Assembly: GCA_025359885.1 (NCBI GenBank)
Contig: JANYDG010000071.1
Location: forward strand, 1 to 39,300
From: Acidobacteriota bacterium
GTDB taxonomy: Bacteria; Acidobacteriota; Terriglobia; Terriglobales; Acidobacteriaceae
Length of the DNA stretch: 39,300 nt
Reading direction: 5' to 3'
Shown: piece after piece, positions 17,568-26,397 of the stretch
Position numbering within the stretch: the first letter of the stretch is position 1
Layout of the letters: every line of letters begins with the position of its first letter
Notes under the pieces: generated by a model
What the model saw: only the letters and a program-made list of their open reading frames with translations
What the model was told of the DNA's origin: nothing
Database searches by the model: none
Made by a program: the position numbers and the translations under genes

Positions 17568-19232
17568 TCAGTGCCCGCCTCCGCCTCGCCCGCCCTTCAC
17601 CTTCCCCATGAGGAAGACGAAAGGCACCATCATGCCCATCGCGATAGCAAAGAAAAACACCACATCCAGGTACGAGAGCATGGTCGCATGCAGCACCAGT
17701 TGGCGCATCACCGGGCCTTGCGCCATCAGCCTGCCCTGCGCCAATGAATAAGCCATCCCGCCCCGGTCGTGCAGATAGTGCGCCATCATTGCCGCTTCGT
17801 TCTGCAAAGATGCACTCGCCGGCGTCAGATGCTCCACCAGCCGATTCTGGTGAAACTGTGCCCGCCGCGCCAGCACCGTCACCAGAAACGCTGTCCCCAC
17901 GCTGCCCCCGATGTTGCGCGCCAGGTTGGTGAGGCCACTGATGTCGTTGCTCTTATCCTGCGGCATGCCCGCGTAGGAAATCGTACTGATCGGCACAAAC
18001 AAAAACGCCAGCCCCGAAGCCTGAAAGACGCGAAGCATCACGATATAACCGTAGTTCACATCAAGGTACAGGTTGTGCATGCAAAACAGCGCCACAGAAG
18101 ACGACAGGAAGCCATAACCCACAAGAATGCGCGCATCCACCTTGGCAATCAAAAATCCCACCAGCGGCATCAGCAGCAGGATGCCGAACCCTCCCGGTGA
18201 AATCACCATGCCCGCATCCTTCGCCGTGTAGCCCAGCATCGATTGCACAAACTGCGGAATCAGCACGGTCGAACCAAACAGGCAAAAGCCCAACACAAAC
18301 ATCAGCAGAAATGAAACCGCAAAATTCCGCTTCTTGAACAATGTCAGGTCCAGAATCGGCTTGTGGCCCGTACGAATCTGACGAATTTCCCAAAAAATCA
18401 GCGCCACCAGGGAAGTCACACACAGCACGATAAATGTCGTAATCAGTCGAGAACCGAACCAGTCTTCCTCCTGCCCCTTGTCCAGCACAAACTCCAGCGA
18501 CCCAAAGCCGATGGCCAGCAGCCCAAAGCCAAGGAAGTCCAGGTTCAGGCCCTTCTTCCGCATCTCTTTCACCTGCCGCACGATATGGGGCGGGTCCTCG
18601 ACAATGCGGTTCGTGAGATAGAGCGAGAGAATCGCTACCGGCACATTGATGTAGAAAATCCAGCGCCAGTCGAAGTTGTCCGTAATATATCCGCCCAGCG
18701 TCGGCCCAATGGCGGGCGCGCACACCACCGCAATCCCGTAAATTGCAAACGCCTTGCCGCGGTCTTTCGGCTCAAACGTATCCGCCAGAATCGCCTGTTC
18801 GCTCGGCGCCAGCCCGCCTCCGCCCGCGCCCTGCAAGATGCGAAAGAAAATCAACAGCGGCAGCGAGGGTGCCAGCCCACAGAGCGCTGAACTGATCCCA
18901 AACAGCAGCACGCAAATCATGTAAAACCGCTTCCGCCCCATGAATGTCGTCAGGTACGCCGACATCGGCAGAATCACCGCGTTCGCCACCAGGTAGCTTG
19001 TCAGCACCCACGTCGCTTCATCTGCTGAAGCACCCAGGCCCCCGGCAATGTGCGGCAAGGCAACGTTGGCAATCGAGGTATCGAGTACCTCCATAAAAGT
19101 GGCCAGCGTCACCGTCAGAGCCACCACCCAGCGGTTCGCACGCGGCTTCCACACCGTCGTCGCGGCCTGCGGCGACGGTCGGGGCGTTGTTACACTCGCC
19201 GGAAGCGGAGAAGTCTGAGAGGCGGCACTCAT
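17568..19232 (-). CDS. DHA2-family MFS multidrug exporter (EmrB/QacA type)
   Basis: A 554-residue transporter with about 14 membrane helices. It carries the DHA2 marks: VTLATFMEVLDTSIANVALPH (helix 1, motif D1), GRKRFYMICVL (loop 2-3) and the helix 5 motif C, APAIGPTLGGYI. Such proteins export drugs by proton exchange, often with an EmrA-type partner, which is absent here. The frame stays open far upstream, but the ATG at 19232 is chosen because the extra 73 codons read as non-protein-like and would overlap the divergent gene. The soluble N-terminus is Ser/Pro-rich. The C-terminus ends in a Gly/Lys tail. Confidence 0.92.
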   Translation of the reverse strand: MSAASQTSPLPASVTTPRPSPQAATTVWKPRANRWVVALTVTLATFMEVLDTSIANVALPHIAGGLGASADEATWVLTSYLVANAVILPMSAYLTTFMGRKRFYMICVLLFGISSALCGLAPSLPLLIFFRILQGAGGGGLAPSEQAILADTFEPKDRGKAFAIYGIAVVCAPAIGPTLGGYITDNFDWRWIFYINVPVAILSLYLTNRIVEDPPHIVRQVKEMRKKGLNLDFLGFGLLAIGFGSLEFVLDKGQEEDWFGSRLITTFIVLCVTSLVALIFWEIRQIRTGHKPILDLTLFKKRNFAVSFLLMFVLGFCLFGSTVLIPQFVQSMLGYTAKDAGMVISPGGFGILLLMPLVGFLIAKVDARILVGYGFLSSSVALFCMHNLYLDVNYGYIVMLRVFQASGLAFLFVPISTISYAGMPQDKSNDISGLTNLARNIGGSVGTAFLVTVLARRAQFHQNRLVEHLTPASASLQNEAAMMAHYLHDRGGMAYSLAQGRLMAQGPVMRQLVLHATMLSYLDVVFFFAIAMGMMVPFVFLMGKVKGGRGGGGH

Positions 19233-19356
19233 GGAAGTCACAGTATAGAGACTGCCAACCCGCCTGACGATTCGAAAAATTCCACCACCGTGCGTTCTAT
19301 CAAAGGTTTTGTTACACTTTGGGTCACTGCCAGTCGCACGAGTGGAGACGGCATTG

Positions 19357-20172
19357 ATGGAGACGATGGAGAAACTCGCGAACGAAACCAAACAACTGGC
19401 CCGTCTGCAAGCCGTCGAACTGGAACGTACCCGACTCACCGCCGCGCTCAAGGCACTTCCGGGGGAATTGGCAGCCGCAGACGCTCAGTTGAAGACCGCC
19501 AGAAAACGCGTCTCCGATGCTGAAGCCAGTTTGAAGCGCGAAGAACTGTTGCGCGCCTCTCTGGAGCTTGAAATCGCCGGTCTTCGGAGCAAAGCCACCC
19601 GCCATCGAGACCAGCTCAATTCTGCCAGGAATTCCGCACAGGCCAATGCGCTGGAGCACGAAATCTCATTTGCCGAGACCGAAGTCTCTCGCCTCGAAGA
19701 TCGCGAACTCACCAGCATGGAAGACACCGAGCGACTTGAGGCCGAGCGCGCCAAAGCCATCGAACTCGCCACCAGACTGGCCGAAACAACCGCCCTCATC
19801 CGCGCCCGCATCGGCGAGCAGGACCTCGAGTTTCGCGAGCAGCTCGCCGCACTCAAAGTTGAACGTGAGACCCTCCGCACCGAGCTGGTCCCATGGGAAG
19901 ATGGCGCAAAACTGGCCCACTTTGACCGCATCGCCTCCATGCGCGGCACCGGGCTCGCCCGCGCCGATGGCCAGCAATGCTCCGGCTGCCGCATGGGCAT
20001 TCGACCCCAGGTCTGGAATCAGTTGCGCGATGGCGCAATTGTGTCCTGCGAATCCTGCAGCCGCATTCTCTACTACGACCCGGCCATGGCACCAGCACCC
20101 GCAAAATCGCCCATCGCTGTCCAGGCCGACCTCGGCGGCAGCAGCATCAAACGCAAACAGGCAGGAGTCTAA
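19357..20172 (+). CDS. zinc-ribbon coiled-coil protein (DUF164/C4 type)
   Basis: A 271-residue protein. Residues ~5-190 are a long charged antiparallel coiled coil (Glu/Arg/Leu/Ala heptads), followed by a C4 zinc ribbon with Cys208/Cys211 (CSGCRM) and Cys231/Cys234 (CESC). This layout is the bacterial C4-type zinc ribbon family, related to CT398 of Chlamydia, which binds sigma-54 and other partners. The bacterial role is not settled; nucleic-acid binding is often supposed. A GGAG site 9 nt ahead supports the ATG at 19357. The next gene starts 3 bases after its stop, so the two are coupled. Confidence 0.88.
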   Translation: METMEKLANETKQLARLQAVELERTRLTAALKALPGELAAADAQLKTARKRVSDAEASLKREELLRASLELEIAGLRSKATRHRDQLNSARNSAQANALEHEISFAETEVSRLEDRELTSMEDTERLEAERAKAIELATRLAETTALIRARIGEQDLEFREQLAALKVERETLRTELVPWEDGAKLAHFDRIASMRGTGLARADGQQCSGCRMGIRPQVWNQLRDGAIVSCESCSRILYYDPAMAPAPAKSPIAVQADLGGSSIKRKQAGV

Positions 20173-20175
20173 GGC

Positions 20176-20706
20176 GTGCAACGCATCTGTGTCGATATGG
20201 ATGAGGTAATGGCCGATACCCTCGGCGAGCACCTGCGCCGTTACAATCAGGTCTTCGATGAAAATGTCGTCACCGACGATCTATGGGGCAAAGGCCTCTG
20301 GGACGTCGTCGCCGAGGACCGGCTTCCCCACCTACGAGCCATCATCGATGCGGAAGACTTCTTCGAAGACCTGCCCCTGATGCCCGATGCCGCCCAGGTG
20401 CTGCACAGCCTCTCGTCCCGGTTCGAAGTCTTCATCGCAACCCAGGCCATGTCCGTCCCCAACTCTTTTGGACCAAAATACCGCTGGCTGCAGCGCCACT
20501 TCCCATTCCTGCCACCCACCCATTACGTCTTTTGCGGTGACAAGAGCATTTTGCGCGCCGACTATCTCATCGACGATATGCCCAAGAATCTTGTCCGCTT
20601 TTCAGGCACAGGCATCCTGTATTCAGCCCCCCACAATCTCGCCGCCCAGGGCTTTGTTCGCGTGGCAAACTGGCGGGAAGTAGCAGCGTTCTTCGCTGAC
20701 AAGTAA
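20176..20706 (+). CDS. 5'(3')-deoxyribonucleotidase (HAD family)
   Basis: A 176-residue HAD phosphatase of the NT5C type. Motif I is VDMDEVMADT (nucleophile Asp and acid Asp), motif II lies near FIATQAM, and motif IV is DYLIDDMPKN. The characteristic LWGKGLWDVV segment and a small cap fit the mitochondrial/bacterial deoxyribonucleotidase group, which dephosphorylates dUMP/dTMP-type nucleotides. The GTG start has AGGAG 8 nt upstream, within the end of the zinc-ribbon gene. The exact substrate is inferred from the family. Confidence 0.88.
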   Translation: MQRICVDMDEVMADTLGEHLRRYNQVFDENVVTDDLWGKGLWDVVAEDRLPHLRAIIDAEDFFEDLPLMPDAAQVLHSLSSRFEVFIATQAMSVPNSFGPKYRWLQRHFPFLPPTHYVFCGDKSILRADYLIDDMPKNLVRFSGTGILYSAPHNLAAQGFVRVANWREVAAFFADK

Positions 20707-20757
20707 CGCGAAAACACCGCCACTCCCCTGCCTCCCATGCGCTCTGCGCAAATGCCC

Positions 20758-21522
20758 TTACTTCCCTGCCGGCCGAGGCGTAGCAGTCAGACTTCGGCTG
20801 GGCATTGCCGGGCCGAGTGGTCGAAGCTGCATCGCTGGCTGCGCCGGTGGAGGCTGATGCATGGTGACGATCAGCGCCACTGCCGAAGACTTGCCCGCAC
20901 AAAGATACGCATGCGGCGTGCTCGCATCAAAGTAGACGGCGTCGCCTGCATCCATCACCGAAACCAGATCGCCGTGACGGATCTCCAGTTCCCCCTGCAG
21001 GACATAAAGGAATTCATAGCCCGCATGCACATGCGGACGGATGTCCTGCCCCTTCTTCAACGGAACGAACTCAGCAAAATAAGGGTCCATCAATCGATCT
21101 GGAACCTGGTACCCAAGGCTCTCAAAAAAGTAGGTCGGATCATCAACGCCGGTCTGCGGCAGCCGTACCCGCTCCTTGCGCCGGTGCACTCGGAAAAGAG
21201 ACTGCGGCTCAGGATCAAAGAAGTAGGTAAGATCCTTTGAGAAGACCATTGCAATGCGTGCCAGGTTGCGCAAAGTTGGTACAACCCGACCCGTCTCCAA
21301 CTGAGAAAGGAAGCTGGCTGAGAGCCCCGTGTGGCGACCGAGTTCGACCAGACCCATTGATTTCTTCAGGCGCAGACGTTTGATGCGCTCCCCAATGTGC
21401 TTTTCAGCAATGAATTGCTCAGCGGTCTCTGAGTCAATCATCTGTGGCTGGGTTGGTTGTATCGGCTGAATCGTTGGCCCCACGACCATACTGTCAATGC
21501 GAACTGCTGCGGCTTCACTCAT
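20758..21522 (-). CDS. XRE-family regulator with cupin sensor domain
   Basis: A 254-residue regulator. A disordered Pro/Gln N-terminus is followed by an HTH of the XRE/Cro type (near residues 42-96: IGERIKRLRLKKSMGLVELG, then SASFLSQLETGRVVPTL) and a C-terminal cupin-2 domain (PHVHAGYEFLYVLQGELEI, GDAVYFDASTPHAY). Such HTH-cupin proteins repress or activate metabolic or stress genes on binding a small ligand; the ligand is not identifiable. The tail is Pro/Arg-rich. It is divergent from the epimerase-like gene and could control it through the 128-base gap. Confidence 0.9.
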   Translation of the reverse strand: MSEAAAVRIDSMVVGPTIQPIQPTQPQMIDSETAEQFIAEKHIGERIKRLRLKKSMGLVELGRHTGLSASFLSQLETGRVVPTLRNLARIAMVFSKDLTYFFDPEPQSLFRVHRRKERVRLPQTGVDDPTYFFESLGYQVPDRLMDPYFAEFVPLKKGQDIRPHVHAGYEFLYVLQGELEIRHGDLVSVMDAGDAVYFDASTPHAYLCAGKSSAVALIVTMHQPPPAQPAMQLRPLGPAMPSRSLTATPRPAGK

Positions 21523-21650
21523 GGGTGTCTTTTTATCTCCACTGTATAGATGCAGATGGTACGAGATTTGTTGCTGAAATCAAAATACTTTCTTGCATCA
21601 CCAAATCGAATTCAGCGAAAAACACATCAAAGTACGTATCAGAGGGTGCG
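21523..21650. promoter_or_regulatory. divergent promoter region of XRE-cupin regulator
   Basis: The 128 bases between the two divergent starts are AT-richer than the genes beside them. This is the obvious place for autoregulation by the XRE-cupin protein. I could not define a clear operator palindrome. Confidence 0.35.
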
Positions 21651-22601
21651 ATGGATTCCGAAAGCTACCAAAATAACCTGTTTTCTGCAGAAAAAAGCGT
21701 TTTGCTCAGCGGTGCATCCGGCATGTTGGGCACCTCCGTCGCCGCAGCCCTGCGCCAACAGGGGTCCTCGGTCTGCCGACTGGTGCGACGCGCAGCAAGC
21801 TCACCCGGCGAGCTGCGCTGGAATCCTGAAAACCCCGCCTCCTCCATTGACCCGGAAGAGCTCGAGGCCCGGCAACCCTCCGCCGCTATTCACCTCTCCG
21901 GAGCCAACGTCGCCGCGCACCGCTGGACTGAAGCCTACAAACAGGAAATGCGCGACAGCCGCGTCGGAACCTCGAAAGCTTTGTGCCAGGCGCTCGCAAA
22001 GCTAAAGAAACCGCCGCAGGTCCTCGTCATGGCTTCGGCGGTAGGCTTCTATGGCGACCGCGGAGCATCGGTCCTCGATGAAGCATCAGCACCCGGTCAA
22101 GGCTTTTTTCCTGAGCTTTGCCAGGCTTGGGAAGCAGCAAGCCGTCCTGCAGCAGAGGCCGGCATCCGCGTCGTCCACCTGCGCTTTGGTATGGTCATTG
22201 GGCGCAATGCCGGTGCCATGGCCCGCCTTGCGCCCATGTTTCGGCTTGGATTGGGCGGCTGCCTGGGCAACGGCAGGCAGTGGATGAGCTGGATCAGCGA
22301 ATCCGACGCGGTTCGGACGATCCTCTTCGCTCTCGAACACAACACCCTGACCGGGCCCGTGAATGCCGTTGCTCCCGAGCCAGTCACCAACGCTGCATTC
22401 ACCAGCGAGCTCGGCCACGCCGTCCATCGACCGGCAATTCTGCCCGCGCCAGCCTTTGCGCTTCGCCTCGCCTTTGGTGAAATGGCCAACGAAGCCCTCC
22501 TCGCCAGCACCCGCGCCATTCCCAAACGTCTGCTCCAGGCTGGCTTCGTCTTCAAACATCCCACGATTGCCGAGGCCTTTGCTGCGGCTCTCGCGTCGTA
22601 A
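21651..22601 (+). CDS. TIGR01777 family epimerase/dehydratase-like protein
   Basis: A 316-residue extended-SDR protein of the TIGR01777 (YfcH/SulA-like) family. It starts with a Rossmann nucleotide loop (SGASGMLG), then HLSGANVAAHRWTEAYKQEM, ASAVGFYGDRG (with the Tyr of the SDR active site), and RFGMVIGRNAGAMARL. The C-terminal domain ends PKRLLQAGFVFKHPTIAEA. The activity of the family is not established; nucleotide-sugar epimerisation is assumed from the fold. The chosen ATG has AGAGGG upstream; the frame remains open to 21444 but the extra part reads as non-coding. Confidence 0.9.
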   Translation: MDSESYQNNLFSAEKSVLLSGASGMLGTSVAAALRQQGSSVCRLVRRAASSPGELRWNPENPASSIDPEELEARQPSAAIHLSGANVAAHRWTEAYKQEMRDSRVGTSKALCQALAKLKKPPQVLVMASAVGFYGDRGASVLDEASAPGQGFFPELCQAWEAASRPAAEAGIRVVHLRFGMVIGRNAGAMARLAPMFRLGLGGCLGNGRQWMSWISESDAVRTILFALEHNTLTGPVNAVAPEPVTNAAFTSELGHAVHRPAILPAPAFALRLAFGEMANEALLASTRAIPKRLLQAGFVFKHPTIAEAFAAALAS

Positions 22602-22662
22602 GCTGACATCCAGACTCAATCCGAAAGAAATTCCCCAGCCCGCTTCGATAGACTGACTTGGG

Positions 22663-23775
22663 ATGACATTCGCGCCAAAGACAAAATCGGCAGCCACAGT
22701 GGTTTTAGCCGCGCTCGCCATCACCCTCACGCTTTCCGGCTGCGGAACCCCGGGCGCACCCCAGCCTCCCTCGCTCGATCTGCCAGAGCGCGTCTCCGAT
22801 CTGACCGCAATCCGCGCGGGCCAAACCGTGACACTGCGCTGGACCACCCCCCGCAAAACCACCGATCATTTGCTCATTCAAAAGCAGATCCCGGCCACCA
22901 TTTGCCGCCTTCAGAGTGCAGATGCCTGCCAGCCCGTCGGCAAACTGCTCCTCGACCCAGGGGCAGAAAGCTCCTTCACTGATACCCTTCCTCAAGCCTT
23001 CGTCACCGGTTCTCCGCGTATCGCGACCTATTCTGTAGATTTAAGCAATCGCTCCGGCCGCACGGCAGGCCCGTCCAACCCGGCCGTGATCCTCGCAGGC
23101 GCTGCCCCGTCCACGATTGAGGGCCTTACCGCAGAGGTCCGCGCCGATGGGGTCGCCCTGCGATGGCTTTCAGGCGAAACCACCCTGGTCCGCATCCACC
23201 GCCGCAGCCTCACACCAAATACTCCAGCAGAAAAACCAAAAGCCAGCCCCCTGAGCAACCCGGCTGAGCCTGTCTTTCGCGACTTGCTGGTTGACGCCCC
23301 GGCATCACCGCCCGGCAGCGGTGCAAAGCCCGGCGCACTCGATACGACCGCCCAATTCGGCGAAAGCTACGAATACACCGCCCAGCGCATCCTGCGCATC
23401 CCCCTGAACAAGGAGACTCTGGAACTCGCCAGCGAACCAACTCCCCCGGTCCACGTTGATGTGGTCGATACCTTCCCCCCCGCCGTTCCGCAAGGCCTGG
23501 CTGCGGTTTCCGCTCCTGAAGACAACACCATCGACCTTTCCTGGCAACCCGACTCTGAAGAAGACCTGAGAGGCTACATCGTTTACCGTGCCACCGCAGG
23601 CGAAACCCTCGTCTGGCAGCGCATTTCCGGGGTCCAACCCCTGCCCAGCCCCACCTATCGCGACGCCTCCATTGCGCCAGGAGTCGCATACCTCTACGCC
23701 GTCAGCGCCATCGACCAGACCGGCCACGAAAGCGAACGGTCCGCCCCAGCCCAGGAATCGGCTCCCAATCCCTGA
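22663..23775 (+). CDS. fibronectin type III-domain lipoprotein
   Basis: A 370-residue lipoprotein: a basic N-terminus, hydrophobic run (ATVVLAALAITLTLSGC) and lipobox LSGC, with the lipidated Cys near residue 27. The mature part reads as two to three FN3 domains. The last one is plain: IDLSWQPDSEEDLRGYIVYR and later SPTYRDASIAPGVAYLYAVS. These domains bind proteins or sugars at the cell envelope. I do not know the partner. It lies after the epimerase-like gene on the same strand with a 61-nt gap, so a shared transcript is possible. Confidence 0.85.
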   Translation: MTFAPKTKSAATVVLAALAITLTLSGCGTPGAPQPPSLDLPERVSDLTAIRAGQTVTLRWTTPRKTTDHLLIQKQIPATICRLQSADACQPVGKLLLDPGAESSFTDTLPQAFVTGSPRIATYSVDLSNRSGRTAGPSNPAVILAGAAPSTIEGLTAEVRADGVALRWLSGETTLVRIHRRSLTPNTPAEKPKASPLSNPAEPVFRDLLVDAPASPPGSGAKPGALDTTAQFGESYEYTAQRILRIPLNKETLELASEPTPPVHVDVVDTFPPAVPQGLAAVSAPEDNTIDLSWQPDSEEDLRGYIVYRATAGETLVWQRISGVQPLPSPTYRDASIAPGVAYLYAVSAIDQTGHESERSAPAQESAPNP

Positions 23776-23987
23776 GATTCCCTCGCTGAAATCCCCCCTG
23801 CCAGGGCTCGCCCACCCCATCCACATTCGCCAAAAGCTGTTCCCGCTCTGGGCGCGCGCTCAAATCTGGTCCAATCCCCGAACAATCAAATTCCTGACTG
23901 CATCGAAGGATGCAATTGACTCCGCCCAGCTTTCAAAAGTGGCGTACACTAGGCGGCGTAGGGCCTTATTTCTGCCCGGAGGTTCGT

Positions 23988-24983
23988 GTGTCAAAGAGCT
24001 TGTTGGATCAGTTGCGCGCAATGACCGTGGTCGTGGCCGACACGGGCGACATCGAGGCGATGGAAAAGTTTCGCCCCCAGGATGCCACCACTAACCCTTC
24101 CCTCATCACCGCAGCGGCCCAAATGCCGCAGTATCAACCCATTGTCGACGGCGTGCTCCTCGAGGCCCGCAAAGAACTCGGCGAAGCCGCCAGCGAACAG
24201 GAGGTTGCCAACCTCGCCTTCCGCCGCCTTGCGATCGCTTTCGGCAAGAAAATTCTCGAAATTGTCCCCGGCCGTGTCTCGACTGAAGTGGACGCCCGCC
24301 TCTCCTTTGACACCGCTGGCACCATCGCCCAGGCCCGCGAAATCATCAAGGAGTACGACAGCGCCGGCATCGGCCGCAACCGCATCCTGGTCAAGATCGC
24401 CTCGACCTGGGAAGGAATCAAGGCCGCCGAAGTCCTCGAAAAAGAGGGCATTCACTGCAACCTCACCCTCCTCTTCGGTCTCCACCAGGCGATCGCCTGC
24501 GCGGAGGCAGGCGTCACCCTCATCTCGCCCTTCGTCGGACGCATTCTCGATTGGTACAAGAAAGACACCGGCCTCAACTACGAAGGCGCAGACGACCCTG
24601 GCGTGCAATCCGTGACCACCGTATTCAATTACTACAAGCGCTTCGGCTACAAAACTGTGGTCATGGGCGCCAGCTTCCGCAACATCGGCGAAATCAAAGA
24701 GCTCGCCGGCTCCGACCTGCTCACGATTTCCCCGCAATTGCTCGGTGAACTCGAAGCCGCCACCGGCGACCTGCCCCGCAAACTCGACCCAGAGGCTGCC
24801 AAGGCCATGAATATCGAGAAGATTGAAGTCGACCACGATACTTTCATCAAAATGCACGCCGCCGACCGCATGGCCACCGACAAGCTCGCCGAAGGCATCA
24901 AAGGCTTCAGCGAAGCCCTCGTCAAGCTCGAATCCCTGCTCGCCAAGCGCCTCACCGAGTTGCAGCCCGTCGCCGCCAGCTAG
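23988..24983 (+). CDS. tal: transaldolase
   Basis: A 331-residue class I transaldolase of the TalB type. It shows DATTNPSLI (32-40), the Schiff-base Lys136 in [11 protein letters not shown], the [20 protein letters not shown] strand and the [12 protein letters not shown] phosphate-binding segment. It transfers a dihydroxyacetone unit between sedoheptulose 7-phosphate and glyceraldehyde 3-phosphate in the non-oxidative pentose phosphate pathway. The GTG at 23988 has a CGGAGG site 5 nt upstream. It is followed by a hairpin terminator, so it ends a transcript. Confidence 0.96.
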   Translation: MSKSLLDQLRAMTVVVADTGDIEAMEKFRPQDATTNPSLITAAAQMPQYQPIVDGVLLEARKELGEAASEQEVANLAFRRLAIAFGKKILEIVPGRVSTEVDARLSFDTAGTIAQAREIIKEYDSAGIGRNRILVKIASTWEGIKAAEVLEKEGIHCNLTLLFGLHQAIACAEAGVTLISPFVGRILDWYKKDTGLNYEGADDPGVQSVTTVFNYYKRFGYKTVVMGASFRNIGEIKELAGSDLLTISPQLLGELEAATGDLPRKLDPEAAKAMNIEKIEVDHDTFIKMHAADRMATDKLAEGIKGFSEALVKLESLLAKRLTELQPVAAS

Positions 24984-25004
24984 CTCCACCAGCATTTCCA
25001 ACTC

Positions 25005-25046
25005 CAGAAAGGGCAGCCCGTCCAGGGGTTGCCCTTTCTGCTTTGT
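25005..25046 (+). terminator. terminator after transaldolase
   Basis: CAGAAAGGGCA (25005-25015) pairs with TGCCCTTTCTG (25030-25040) in an 11-bp stem, followed by a short CTTTG tract. It lies 21 bases after the transaldolase stop. Confidence 0.75.
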
Positions 25047-25264
25047 GCCACCTTGACAAGACCCCTCAATGGCACTCCCTCACCCACTCTGCCAACAAAA
25101 ACACCCTCCCCTATTGCACTCCCGCATCCGTCCGATAAATAGTGTGTCAACACAATGTAAATCTGCTGCGGCGGGTTTTCGGTTCCTGTTTCGGAACACG
25201 CCGCAACACCATTCCAGATTTTGAACAGAGTGACCCTACTCTGAACAAGCTTCAGGAGGCGTGT

Positions 25265-25813
25265 ATGCTAACCGATTCTCATCCCCTCGAACCCTTCTTC
25301 CAGCAAATGGTCCGCAACAGCTATGCCGGCAAACTCGGCATCCACGACCTCCAGATCACCCATTACGTCGCCCACCTGCTCTGCGAATTCTCAGAATCAG
25401 AGAAACTCTACAAGCTCCGCGACGATGAAGGACGCCCCGTCCACGCCCTCGAAGAGATGATCCGCGCTTCAGACCCCATCCACGGCACCGCCACCTCCTT
25501 TGACGCCGAGCGTGCCGTCCGCAAACACATCGGCGACTATGCCCTCTTCGTCAGCGGCATGTACCCGGAATCGATGGAGGCCGACGCACCCTTCCGCCGC
25601 CGCCACGGCCACCAGAGCTTTGAACAACTCGTCTCCGTCGGCAAAGAAAGCTACTACATTGTCAGCCAGTTTGATCTGGAAGAATATGCCGAAGAGGCCC
25701 CCATGTTCCGTCGCCTCTCCGACTGGTTTGACCGCTGCATCTATGGCCTGCGCCTGGTCCGCGACGAACTGGCCCACGGCAAGCCCGGCTTCCTGCCCGC
25801 ACGCGCGAGCTAG
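25265..25813 (+). CDS. conserved hypothetical protein
   Basis: A 182-residue soluble, mostly helical protein that I cannot name. The ATG has AGGAGG at 5 nt. It contains GDYALFVSGMYPESM, a GKESYYIVSQ segment, and a late LVRDELAHGKPG. The last fits the Rx4H pattern of HEPN RNases (Arg-Asp-Glu-Leu-Ala-His), but the rest does not clearly look like a HEPN bundle and this may be chance. It stands alone, with a 280-base gap behind and an interspersed repeat ahead. Many acidobacterial proteins have this general look; none that I can name has a known function. Confidence 0.75.
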   Translation: MLTDSHPLEPFFQQMVRNSYAGKLGIHDLQITHYVAHLLCEFSESEKLYKLRDDEGRPVHALEEMIRASDPIHGTATSFDAERAVRKHIGDYALFVSGMYPESMEADAPFRRRHGHQSFEQLVSVGKESYYIVSQFDLEEYAEEAPMFRRLSDWFDRCIYGLRLVRDELAHGKPGFLPARAS

Positions 25814-25841
25814 GCCGCCTCAGCTGCTTTTGTCGTTGATT

Positions 25842-25931
25842 TTGCTATTCTGGCTGTCATCCTTCGCGAATCCGGGGATCTGCTTCTTCGGGTACCCCAT
25901 CCTTCAAGCCTCCTGCGCTTGCAGGGTGGGA
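25842..25931. repeat. interspersed repeat copy A (strand module plus hairpin)
   Basis: This lies in the convergent gap between the hypothetical and VOC genes. It has a module beginning CTATTCTGGCTGTCATCC and ending GGATCTGCTTC, followed by a hairpin module GGGTACCCCATCC...GGGTGGGA, whose inner stem is CAAGC/GCTTG. Both modules recur near 35.8-36.0 kb, and the first also near 31.1 kb. Confidence 0.65.
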
Positions 25932-25936
25932 TGAGA

Positions 25937-26284
25937 TCACTCCGACCAAACCCCCAGCACATTCCCCGTCCCATCGCCAAAGTGAAACCGCCGCCCGCCG
26001 GGAAACTCAAACGTCGGTTCAACCACCGTTCCTCCCCCAGCGACAATCGCCTTTTCAGTCGCACCCAGGTCCGCCGAATACAAAATCACCAGCGGACCAC
26101 CCGGCTTTGGCTCGCCCTGCATGAACCCGCCATCTATCCCCAGGCCGGTAAAGCTGATGTACTCCGGACCCCAGTCCTCGAAACTCCACCCAAACACCGT
26201 GGAATAGAACTCTTTCGTCCGGGCAATATCGGTCGAAACAAACTCAATGTAGTTGATCTTGTGATGATTCCCCGCATGACTCAT
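25937..26284 (-). CDS. VOC-family (glyoxalase-like) protein
   Basis: A 115-residue single-unit VOC protein. It shows the usual betaalphabetabetabeta pattern: INYIEFVSTDIARTKEFYST, FGWSFEDWGPEYISFTG, then a second half with EKAIVAGGGTVVEPTFEFPG and FHFGDGTGNVLGVWSE. VOC proteins bind a metal or act in resistance and small-molecule processing. The ligand set here is incomplete to judge, so the function is open. ATG 26284 has AGGAG upstream and is preferred to the earlier in-frame start. The gene stands alone, facing a repeat element at its end. Confidence 0.87.
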   Translation of the reverse strand: MSHAGNHHKINYIEFVSTDIARTKEFYSTVFGWSFEDWGPEYISFTGLGIDGGFMQGEPKPGGPLVILYSADLGATEKAIVAGGGTVVEPTFEFPGGRRFHFGDGTGNVLGVWSE

Positions 26285-26397
26285 GGCATCTCTCCTCAGT
26301 GATTGACAGTATTCCAACTAAGGTAGGCAAGCGCTGTCCAGCAGAACAGGCATCCAGTCCCACCGCCCACTATAATTCCCCCTTCTGAGGAAACAAG

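Noticed and set aside
19233..19451. 73-codon N-terminal extension of the MFS exporter
   Set aside because: The extra sequence is not membrane-like and overlaps the start of the divergent zinc-ribbon gene; family members start close to the ATG at 19232.
23991..25001. Minus-strand open frame over transaldolase
   Set aside because: Antisense shadow of a complete, canonical transaldolase.
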